From contig DFSK01000129.1 in NCBI GenBank assembly GCA_002378605.1, positions 1-14,862 on the forward strand: a stretch of 14,862 nucleotides of DNA, given 5' to 3'. Both the position numbers and the translations under genes were made by a program. The notes beneath the pieces were generated by a model. That model did not search any database, was not told the DNA's origin, and saw only the letters and a program-made list of their open reading frames with translations. The stretch comes from Alphaproteobacteria bacterium UBA3439. GTDB taxonomy: Bacteria; Pseudomonadota; Alphaproteobacteria; Puniceispirillales; Puniceispirillaceae. Shown piece by piece: positions 9,088 through 14,862 of the stretch; the stretch's first letter is position 1, and every line of letters begins with the position of its first letter.

Positions 9088-10140
9088 GTGATATCGTCGA
9101 TTTCCAACTGGCTGACTAACAGGCGGATCGTCTGGATCGCTGCAGCTATTGCGTTTTTCGGCTTTACCGGCCCCGGTCTTTTTGGGCTATCCCCCCCCCA
9201 ATTTTTTCATACCCATGACCCTGTTACCGAACAGGCAAAGACAGCCGATTTGCCATCTGGGCAAATGATTGCACCTGTCATTGATCCAAACGGGGCACCG
9301 CCAGACCCATCACTGGTAATCGAGGCTTCACCCAAATCTGGCGTTGATGTCGCGGCGCGCGATGCGCCTGATCAATCAGTGTTGGCAAAGGCTCCGAAAA
9401 CGTTAAAAGGGCCGAATACTAGCCATATTGAACTTGAATCAGCAAAGCTGGTTCCAGCCCTAGAACCAATTTTGGTTCCACGCGATTTCCCCCCCCATAT
9501 TCCTGACTCGCATTTGGCTTTATCTGGCACAGCGCAAAAGGATTCTTTCATCAAAATTGTGCTGCCGCTTATTTTGGCGAGCAATGAGGAAATCACCAAA
9601 CGCCGCGAGGCAATTAAGCGTGCCTTTGACAATGGGCATCGGGCGACATTGGAAAAATGGGCGCAGCTTTATAAAATTGACGTGACCGATCAGGATAGCA
9701 ACGCCTTGATGACGCGATTGCTAGAGCGGGTTGATACGGTTCCGGTGGCATTGGCATTGGCGCAGGCGGCGGTTGAATCAGGCTGGGGAACATCACGGTT
9801 TGCCATTCAGGGCAATGCGCTATTTGGCCAATGGGCATGGCGTGATTATGCTGGCATCAGGCCGCTTGATGCCAGCAATGACCGTGCCGTTGTGCGCAGT
9901 TTTGGATCTTTGCTTGGCTCGGTTCGTGCCTATATGCATAACCTGAATACGCATTCTCATTATCAGGAATTTCGCCAGGCGCGTTCAGAATTGCGTCGTC
10001 ACCCAAAAGCTGATGACGCCAATATTCTGGTCAAATATCTCGATCGCTATGCCGAAATTGGTCAAGCCTATGTGAACAAGCTGGAAGTCCTGATCCAAAG
10101 CAATGATTTTGGTCGTTTTGCCTTGGCGTATTTAAGTTAG
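9088..10140 (+). CDS. Membrane-anchored Bax-like glucosaminidase-domain protein
   Basis: This is a probable peptidoglycan hydrolase of the glucosaminidase family (PF01832), most like E. coli Bax. The protein has 350 residues. An uncleaved signal anchor or signal peptide spans about 13-34 (hydrophobic after two Arg), so the protein should face the periplasm. A low-complexity Pro/Ala-rich linker spans about 35-150. The catalytic domain fills about 150-350, with a QAAVESGWGTSRFA block whose likely catalytic Glu is E230, followed by GNALFGQW, then VRAYMHNLNTHSHY, all matching the Bax subfamily. The start is GTG 9088 with AGGG at 9076-9079, an 8-base spacer; no usable upstream ATG exists. Two poly-C runs (C9 and C8) interrupt the linker coding region. 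The gene is 50 bases after nfu and runs tail to tail into the deacetylase gene. The domain call is firm, the substrate is inferred. Confidence 0.88.
   Translation: MISSISNWLTNRRIVWIAAAIAFFGFTGPGLFGLSPPQFFHTHDPVTEQAKTADLPSGQMIAPVIDPNGAPPDPSLVIEASPKSGVDVAARDAPDQSVLAKAPKTLKGPNTSHIELESAKLVPALEPILVPRDFPPHIPDSHLALSGTAQKDSFIKIVLPLILASNEEITKRREAIKRAFDNGHRATLEKWAQLYKIDVTDQDSNALMTRLLERVDTVPVALALAQAAVESGWGTSRFAIQGNALFGQWAWRDYAGIRPLDASNDRAVVRSFGSLLGSVRAYMHNLNTHSHYQEFRQARSELRRHPKADDANILVKYLDRYAEIGQAYVNKLEVLIQSNDFGRFALAYLS
9191..9199 (+). repeat. C9 homopolymer tract in Bax-like gene
   Basis: A run of nine C covers codons 35-38 of the Bax-like gene, just after the membrane anchor. A one-base gain would bring in TGA at 9216-9218 and a one-base loss TGA at 9266-9268. 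Both lie far before the catalytic domain. Confidence 0.9.
9489..9496 (+). repeat. C8 homopolymer tract in Bax-like gene
   Basis: A second run, eight C, covers codons 134-137 of the same gene, at the end of the linker. A one-base gain gives TGA at 9504-9506 and a one-base loss TGA at 9683-9685, both before the catalytic Glu at 9775-9777. Confidence 0.9.
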
Positions 10141-10154
10141 AATTGCCCCCGCTT

Positions 10155-11201
10155 TTACGGCACCAGAAACTGTTTGCCAAACCAGCGCCAGCGTCCATCA
10201 GGGCCGGGCATGGTGCAATTAACGCGGGCACGGCCCGATGGCAAGGGGCCGGGAAACCGCACTTCGGCCCGCGGCCCTAATCGGCTGATTTTCAACTGGT
10301 CATAGGTGTTGTTGAAACAGCGCAATTGATTATTTGTGGCAATCTCTGGCGCCAGCGTAAAGCCAAAGGCAGGCGGGTTTTTGTCAATCACAACATCGGC
10401 AGGCAGAATTTGACTGGCTTTGAGGGGCAGGCCGTCAATCGCCAATGACAAACGATCCACCGCGCCAAAACGTTCATTCATGGCAAAACGTGGCAGTTCG
10501 AAATAGCCATCATAGCCATGCGCGATACCCGAATTTTGACCAAAACCGGCAATGAAACCAGCGGCTTTAACGCGCTCGATAACGGCCAGATTATATTCGC
10601 CATATGGATAGGCAAACAGATTTGGACGAAGGCCAAGTTCGGTTAGGAACCGCTGGTTTGAATTTTGTAATTCGGCGTCAATATCGGCAAGGCTTGATAA
10701 ATGCATATGCGGATGACTGGCGGTCTGGCTGCCAATGCCAACGCCATCAGCCTGTAATTGCCGAAGCTGATCCCAGCTCATATAGCCGCGATGATTGCGA
10801 TCAATCGGATCGGTGGCGACAAAAACGGTAAAGGGAAAGCCTTTTGCTTTTAGCCGAGGCCACGCTTCGGTGAAAACCGATAGATAGGCATCATCAATGG
10901 TAATCGCGACAGTGCGGTCGGGAAGCGGTAGGTCATTTTGCAAATGATCGACAATCTTTGCCAGGGGCCAGACCGAATAATTGCCATTTGATAGTTTTTC
11001 AAGATGCGCATCAAATTGATCAAGGCGGATATTCGTGCTTGGAAGTAGGTCTTCGCCAAACCGATGATACATTAAAATGACAGCATGATCCGCGGCGAAG
11101 GCCGACCCCAGAAAAGACAGCATCAGAACCAACACGGCCAAAGATCTGGCGCCAAGATAGGCAAGCCAATGACAAACATTTTGATAATGCCTTATATCCA
11201 T
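10155..11201 (-). CDS. Secreted polysaccharide deacetylase (NodB homology domain)
   Basis: This is a carbohydrate esterase family 4 type protein that would remove acetyl groups from N-acetylated sugars of a surface or cell-wall polysaccharide. With the start at 11201 it has 348 residues. A signal peptide with a hydrophobic core ends in SAFA (about residue 36), so it is exported. An ILMYHRF block opens the domain. Motif 1 is TIDDA with D103-D104 (usual form TFDDG). Motif 2 reads Q159-T-A-S-H163, where most family members have H-[ST]-x-x-H, so the first metal ligand seems replaced by Gln. FAYPYGE follows at about 196-202. A C-terminal beta-type tail (about 280-348) has Cys 295 and 329. The frame is open up to 11399, but that would overlap tsaB. 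AGGTGA 10 bases before ATG 11201 and the signal peptide there support the shorter form. It is convergent with the Bax-like gene, and its substrate is unknown. Confidence 0.87.
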   Translation of the reverse strand: MDIRHYQNVCHWLAYLGARSLAVLVLMLSFLGSAFAADHAVILMYHRFGEDLLPSTNIRLDQFDAHLEKLSNGNYSVWPLAKIVDHLQNDLPLPDRTVAITIDDAYLSVFTEAWPRLKAKGFPFTVFVATDPIDRNHRGYMSWDQLRQLQADGVGIGSQTASHPHMHLSSLADIDAELQNSNQRFLTELGLRPNLFAYPYGEYNLAVIERVKAAGFIAGFGQNSGIAHGYDGYFELPRFAMNERFGAVDRLSLAIDGLPLKASQILPADVVIDKNPPAFGFTLAPEIATNNQLRCFNNTYDQLKISRLGPRAEVRFPGPLPSGRARVNCTMPGPDGRWRWFGKQFLVP

Positions 11202-11211
11202 AGCAGATTTT

Positions 11212-11217
11212 TCACCT
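11212..11217 (-). promoter_or_regulatory. Ribosome binding site for the deacetylase
   Basis: Read on the minus strand this is AGGTGA, 10 bases before ATG 11199-11201. Together with the signal peptide that begins there, it favours this start over the upstream in-frame start at 11399. Confidence 0.6.
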
Positions 11218-11322
11218 AAAAAATGATACAACCCTGACTTTACCGGCGGCGTTGTCGATGATAGAGCGCGCTTAGTTAACGCATCTTGGTAACGTGATGC
11301 AACCGGATAACCTGAATTGGAC

Positions 11323-11329
11323 AAAAGGA
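11323..11329 (+). promoter_or_regulatory. Ribosome binding site deciding the tsaB TTG start
   Basis: AAAAGGA ends 8 bases before TTG 11338. It lies downstream of the alternative TTG at 11317, and too far from GTG 11371, so it selects TTG 11338 as the tsaB start. Confidence 0.55.
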
Positions 11330-11337
11330 TAAGCCGA

Positions 11338-12093
11338 TTGAAAACGCCGAAACGCCCCGATGTCTTGCCGGTGATATTAGCCTTTGAAGCCAGCACCAAT
11401 CAACTGTCAGTTGCCGTCTATGCCGATGGGGTGATCCGCGCCATGAAAACGGCCGAGGCCAGCTTTGGGCAGGCCGCATCATTAGTGCCATTGGCGGTTT
11501 CGGCATTGGCCGAGGCAGATATTGATTTTTCCATGATCAGCCATGTTGCCGCGGGGCGCGGCCCCGGGTCATTTACCGGCCTTCGTGTCTCATTGGCCGC
11601 GGCAAAAGGCGTTTGCCTGGCGCATGATTTGCCCGGGCTTGGTATTTCTGGCCTTGCGGCGCTTGCCTATTCTTGTGGTGGTGAAGATGGCGATTTGCCA
11701 ATGCTTTGTCTTGCCGATACGCGCCGTGGCAATGTCTATGCACAATTTTTTGCCGCCGATATGACACCGCAAGGTGATATTTTTGAAGCGCAGATCGAAC
11801 AATTGCCATTGCTTGTGCCTTCGGCGCTTGGCCAAGAGGCTATTTTGCTTGCCGGCCATGACAGGCAAGCCGTCATTGCCGCCTTTGTTGCCGCTGGCAG
11901 GCGGGTTCAATTGGCGGGTGGTAGCACAATTTGCGATGATGCGGTTGATCAGGATCTTGATGATTTATTTGTCGATGCTGGCATGATTGCCAGACTTGCC
12001 GCGCATCACCTTGCCAGAGGCATTGCCGCACCATTAACACCGCTTTATCTCGCCGATCCGCGCCTCGGGCCGAAAAAGAAAGCATCGGCTTGA
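11338..12093 (+). CDS. tsaB: tRNA threonylcarbamoyladenosine biosynthesis protein TsaB
   Basis: TsaB (YeaZ) is the non-catalytic partner of TsaD and TsaE in making t6A at position 37 of ANN-decoding tRNAs. The protein has about 251 residues with this start; E. coli TsaB has 231. The ILAFEAS segment near the N-terminus corresponds to the ASKHA-fold opening (usually ILAIDTS). GRGPGSFTGLR at 73-83 is the family hallmark. The C-terminus reads PLYLADPR, close to the usual PxYLR ending. The start is uncertain. TTG 11338 has a good Shine-Dalgarno (11323-11329), while GTG 11371 would give the classical short N-terminus but has none. The stop overlaps the rimI start by one base (TGATG). The tsaB-rimI pair is widely conserved. 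Upstream is a divergent deacetylase gene, so tsaB probably begins a transcription unit that continues through rimI, miaB and phoH. Confidence 0.92.
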   Translation: MKTPKRPDVLPVILAFEASTNQLSVAVYADGVIRAMKTAEASFGQAASLVPLAVSALAEADIDFSMISHVAAGRGPGSFTGLRVSLAAAKGVCLAHDLPGLGISGLAALAYSCGGEDGDLPMLCLADTRRGNVYAQFFAADMTPQGDIFEAQIEQLPLLVPSALGQEAILLAGHDRQAVIAAFVAAGRRVQLAGGSTICDDAVDQDLDDLFVDAGMIARLAAHHLARGIAAPLTPLYLADPRLGPKKKASA

Positions 12094-12587
12094 TGATACG
12101 GCGTATCGCCCCGGCTGATTGTGATTCTATTGCTGCGCTTGAGGCCAGACTATTTGCAACCGCGCTTGATCAGCTGCGCCTGATGGCATTGCAGAACAAC
12201 CCTGTTTTTTGTGGCTTTGTCGATCTGCGGCCAGATCATGATCAGCCGCAATCCACATCAACCGATGATCTACACTCATATCTTGGCGGCTATCTTCTTG
12301 CCACGATCATTGATGATGAAGCTGAAATCCTATCGGTTGGTGTTGCGCCTGGCCAGCAAAGACGCGGTGTTGGCAAGCGGCTTTTGCAGCATTTTTTCGA
12401 TCATGGCGCCAGCCGGAATATGGCTATAATCACGCTTGAAGTCGCCGAAGATAACCTGCCAGCGCTTGGGCTTTATCGCCATTTTGGTTTTGCCGAATTT
12501 GGCCGCCGCAAAGGCTATTACAAACGCGGCAATCAGAAAATTGACGCAATCATGATGAAGTGGTGCCGTGCTGAGGCTTTTCCTTGA
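12093..12587 (+). CDS. rimI: Ribosomal protein S18-alanine N-acetyltransferase RimI-like
   Basis: This is a GNAT-fold N-alpha-acetyltransferase of 164 residues. RimI acetylates the N-terminal Ala of ribosomal protein S18 using acetyl-CoA. The acetyl-CoA pyrophosphate-binding motif is Q89-R-R-G92-V-G94, in a SVGVAPGQQRRGVGKRLL context. The following LEVAEDNLPALGLY stretch and the GFAEFGRRKGYY block are typical of RimI rather than of GNATs in general. The ATG shares one base with the tsaB stop (TGATG); a TTG three bases upstream is possible but less likely. The Shine-Dalgarno is weak (AAAGAAAG purine stretch), so translation is probably coupled to tsaB. Residues 50-65 hold an Asp/Gln/Ser-rich insert between the first strands, somewhat longer than in E. 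coli RimI (148 residues). The next gene is miaB, with no fur-type gene between. Confidence 0.9.
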   Translation: MIRRIAPADCDSIAALEARLFATALDQLRLMALQNNPVFCGFVDLRPDHDQPQSTSTDDLHSYLGGYLLATIIDDEAEILSVGVAPGQQRRGVGKRLLQHFFDHGASRNMAIITLEVAEDNLPALGLYRHFGFAEFGRRKGYYKRGNQKIDAIMMKWCRAEAFP

Positions 12588-12653
12588 CCATCTTTGCTTC
12601 TAGGCGGTACAAGGGGACTTGGATTTGCACTGCTGAAATGTGACATAGCGCTC

Positions 12654-14009
12654 TTGACCAAAAAACTCTTTATAAAAACCTACGGCTGTCAGATGAATGT
12701 TTATGATTCTGACCGTATGACCGATGTTCTAGCACCGCTTGGCTATGCGCCAACCGATATGGCTGATGGCGCTGATATGGTGATTTTGAATACTTGCCAT
12801 ATTCGTGAAAAAGCCTCTGAAAAGGTGTTTTCTGAACTTGGTCGATTGCGCCAACTCAAAGAACGCGCTGCCGATCAGCAGGGGCGTCAGGTCACGATTG
12901 CCGTTGCCGGATGTGTGGCACAGGCCGAAGGCGAAGAAATTATTCGCCGCGCGCCATGGGTCGATATTGTTGTTGGGCCGCAAACCTATCATCGGCTTCC
13001 TGAATTGGTTGGCCAGATTGATCCAGCAAGCCGCAACCGGATTATCGATACCGATTTCCCCGAAGAGGTGAAATTTGATTTCTTGCCAGGCGAGCATGCA
13101 CCGCGCGGGCCAGCTGCATTTTTGAGCGTTCAAGAAGGCTGTGACAAATTTTGTGCTTTTTGTGTTGTGCCTTATACACGCGGCGCCGAATTTTCACGTC
13201 CGGCCAAAACCGTTTTGGAAGAAGCCAAAAGGCTGGTGGCAAGTGGCACGCGTGAGTTGACGCTTCTTGGGCAGAATGTGAATGCCTATCATGGCGAGCA
13301 TGACTCCGGCAAAGATTGGAATCTCGGTCGTTTGATTCGCGCGCTTGCCGAGGTTGATGGGCTTGAGCGTATTCGCTATACGACCTCGCACCCGCTGGAT
13401 ATGGATGATGAATTGATTGCCGTGCATGGTGAGGTGCCGCAATTAATGCCTTACCTGCATTTGCCAATCCAGTCAGGATCAAACCATATTTTGCAGGAAA
13501 TGAACCGCCGTCACACGAGTGATGTCTATCTGGCGGTGATTGACAAGCTTCGCGCAATCCGCCCTGATATTGCCATGTCAGGTGATTTCATTGTTGGTTT
13601 CCCTGGTGAGAGCGACGCTGATTTTGCTGAAACGCTGGCGCTTGTCAGTAAGGTTGGTTATGCATCGGCCTATTCGTTTAAATACAGCCCGCGCCCCGGA
13701 ACACCGGCAGCCACTGCCGAAATACAGGTTCCAGAATCGGTAAAATCCGAACGGCTGGAAAGCCTTCAGCAATTGCTCAACGCTCAGCAATTTGCCTTTA
13801 ACAAAGGAACCGAAGGCAAAATTGTTGATATACTTGTCGAACGGGCCGGTGGCCGTGACGGTCAAATGGCTGGTCGAAGCCCCTATATGCAAGCGGTGAA
13901 TTTCATTGGCCATCCTGATCAGATTGGCCAGATTGTGCCTTGCCGTCTGTCAGAAGCGCGCCAGAACAGCATGACTGGCGACATCGTCAATTTGAAGGGG
14001 GCGGCGTGA
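12654..14009 (+). CDS. miaB: tRNA-2-methylthio-N6-dimethylallyladenosine synthase MiaB
   Basis: MiaB is a radical SAM methylthiotransferase that converts i6A37 to ms2i6A37 in tRNAs reading U-initial codons. With the TTG start at 12654 the protein is 451 residues and begins (M)[14 protein letters not shown], the typical alphaproteobacterial N-terminus. The MTTase domain ligands of the auxiliary 4Fe-4S cluster are C12, C48 and C87. The radical SAM CxxxCxxC is C163, C167, C170. A TRAM domain closes the protein (about 380-445), ending TGDIVNL. The frame is open back to a TTG at 12594, but the extra 20 residues are not family-like. TTG 12654 lacks a good Shine-Dalgarno; an AAGGGGA at 12611-12617 is badly spaced for any in-frame start. 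The stop overlaps the phoH GTG by 4 bases. All six cluster cysteines are present, so the enzyme should be active. Confidence 0.95.
   Translation: MTKKLFIKTYGCQMNVYDSDRMTDVLAPLGYAPTDMADGADMVILNTCHIREKASEKVFSELGRLRQLKERAADQQGRQVTIAVAGCVAQAEGEEIIRRAPWVDIVVGPQTYHRLPELVGQIDPASRNRIIDTDFPEEVKFDFLPGEHAPRGPAAFLSVQEGCDKFCAFCVVPYTRGAEFSRPAKTVLEEAKRLVASGTRELTLLGQNVNAYHGEHDSGKDWNLGRLIRALAEVDGLERIRYTTSHPLDMDDELIAVHGEVPQLMPYLHLPIQSGSNHILQEMNRRHTSDVYLAVIDKLRAIRPDIAMSGDFIVGFPGESDADFAETLALVSKVGYASAYSFKYSPRPGTPAATAEIQVPESVKSERLESLQQLLNAQQFAFNKGTEGKIVDILVERAGGRDGQMAGRSPYMQAVNFIGHPDQIGQIVPCRLSEARQNSMTGDIVNLKGAA
13995..14001 (+). promoter_or_regulatory. Ribosome binding site deciding the phoH GTG start
   Basis: AAGGGGG inside the last codons of miaB lies 4-5 bases before GTG 14006. 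It supports that start over the in-frame ATG at 14036. Confidence 0.6.
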
Positions 14010-14862
14010 ACGCGGCAAAAGCCAATAGTATCCGTATGGAATTCGAAGATAATGGCGTTCTAGCGCTATTATCAGGTGAACATAACCAGCACCTGGCTCA
14101 TATCGAAAAATCTTTGGATGTCACGCTGGATTCTTTTGGCAATAGCATCAAAATTTCCGGTGCTGGAAAAGCCACCAAAACCGCCCGAACCGTGATTGAA
14201 GATCTTTATCGTCGTATTGCCGATGGCAAGCGTGATGATATCGATAAATCAATGGTTGAAGATGCATTGCGATGGGCCGTGAATGGTCATCAGGCCGATG
14301 CGGTAACGGCAGGCGAATCTTTTGACACTTGGAAAAAGAAAATCGTCGCCAAAACCAAAGGCCAGAATGATTATCTGAAATTACTGCGCAGCAATGAAGT
14401 GGTGTTTGGCCTTGGGCCTGCTGGCACTGGCAAAACCTACATGGCCGTTGCCCGCGCCGTCGAAGCGTTGAAAAAGCGCGAAGTCGAACGCATTATTTTA
14501 TCGCGTCCTGCCGTTGAAGCGGGTGAACGCCTTGGCTTTTTGCCGGGCGATATGAAAGAAAAGGTCGATCCTTACCTGCGGCCACTTTATGATGCGCTAT
14601 ATGATATGATGCCGGCGGATAAAGTTGACCGGATGCTGGCCAGTGGCGAGATTGAAATTGCACCGCTTGCCTTTATGCGCGGCCGCACCTTGACCGCAGC
14701 GCATGTGATTATTGACGAGGCGCAAAACACGACGCCTGTCCAAATGAAAATGGTTCTAACCCGGCTTGGACAGGATTCACATATGGTCATTACGGGTGAT
14801 TTAAGTCAGGTTGATTTGCCAGCGGGTCAACCGTCCGGCCTTGCCGAGGCGGTTTCGCTTTT
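14006..14862 (+). CDS. PhoH-family ATPase, PhoH-like (PhoL/YbeZ) type (3' end cut by window edge)
   Basis: This is a P-loop ATPase of the PhoH family; relatives act with the endoribonuclease YbeY in rRNA and ribosome maturation. 285 codons are visible and the frame is open to the edge; the usual length is about 320-350. The N-terminal part (about 10-80) resembles the small KH/RNA-binding-like region of the family. The ATPase domain begins near 115. Walker A is GPAGTGKT at 137-144, with Walker B IIDEAQ around D237-E238. The [17 protein letters not shown] block and the [10 protein letters not shown] block near the edge are family hallmarks. The start is GTG 14006, overlapping the miaB stop as GTGA. 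In alphaproteobacteria ybeY and a corC-like gene usually follow, just outside this window. The family call is firm; the phosphate-starvation link in the name does not fit this subfamily well. Confidence 0.94.
   Translation, partial: MNAAKANSIRMEFEDNGVLALLSGEHNQHLAHIEKSLDVTLDSFGNSIKISGAGKATKTARTVIEDLYRRIADGKRDDIDKSMVEDALRWAVNGHQADAVTAGESFDTWKKKIVAKTKGQNDYLKLLRSNEVVFGLGPAGTGKTYMAVARAVEALKKREVERIILSRPAVEAGERLGFLPGDMKEKVDPYLRPLYDALYDMMPADKVDRMLASGEIEIAPLAFMRGRTLTAAHVIIDEAQNTTPVQMKMVLTRLGQDSHMVITGDLSQVDLPAGQPSGLAEAVSL

Larger units (their letters stand above)
11202..11337. promoter_or_regulatory. Divergent control region between deacetylase and tsaB
   Basis: The 136 bases between two divergent genes must hold promoters for both. 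I could not identify confident -35/-10 pairs. It holds the ribosome binding sites of both genes and an interrupted palindrome at 11281-11300, GCATC-N10-GATGC, with perfect 5-base arms ending about 23 bases before the tsaB Shine-Dalgarno. The palindrome could be an operator or chance. Confidence 0.4.

Noticed and set aside
11202..11399. 66-residue N-terminal extension of the deacetylase
   Set aside because: It would overlap tsaB on the opposite strand and bury the signal peptide; the start at 11201 has a Shine-Dalgarno and an export signal directly after it.
12597..12635. Translated stretch before miaB ([13 protein letters not shown]) that resembles the glycine-rich opening of a short-chain dehydrogenase
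   Set aside because: Only about 13 residues match, nothing of the rest of such a protein follows, and the frame runs straight into MiaB; chance is the simplest reading.

Overview
The window looks like ordinary chromosomal DNA of a free-living alphaproteobacterium. The reasons are the gene order (mutS-glnD-murJ-trpS, then nfu ... tsaB-rimI-miaB-phoH), the protein sequences (two-domain Nfu, an alphaproteobacterial-type MiaB N-terminus, GlnD with C-terminal ACT repeats) and a moderate GC content with frequent GAT, CTT and GCC codons. Moderate GC is low for many Rhodospirillales or Rhizobiales and would suit a marine SAR116-like lineage. That taxonomic placement is inference and was not tested.

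Left part (1-7051, + strand): mutS (its first few codons lie before the window), glnD and murJ form a tight operon. Both junctions are 4-base ATGA overlaps with a good Shine-Dalgarno sequence inside the upstream gene. They encode mismatch repair, the PII uridylyl-transferase/nitrogen sensor and the lipid II flippase. After a 106-base gap comes trpS (7158-8201), then a 278-base gap with no convincing gene, then nfu (8480-9037), an Fe-S cluster carrier.

Middle part (9088-11201): two envelope genes face each other tail to tail with only 14 bases between them. One is a membrane-anchored Bax-like glucosaminidase (+), which carries a C9 and a C8 homopolymer run. The other is a secreted NodB-type polysaccharide deacetylase (-) whose second metal-binding motif appears to have Gln in place of the first His. 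They sit between nfu and tsaB, which are close neighbours in many relatives.

Right part (11338-14862, + strand): tsaB, rimI, miaB and phoH (running off the right edge) are closely packed, with three of the four likely using GTG or TTG starts or short stop/start overlaps. TsaB (t6A37) and MiaB (ms2i6A37) both modify tRNA position 37. MiaB is an Fe-S radical SAM enzyme, and Nfu-type carriers are known partners of MiaB in E. coli. The fur-family gene often found between rimI and miaB in alphaproteobacteria is absent.

I found no tRNA, rRNA, CRISPR array, insertion sequence or clear rho-independent terminator. I saw no obvious new defence or mobile system. The most notable signals are the poly-C tracts, the altered deacetylase motif and the rearranged neighbourhood.
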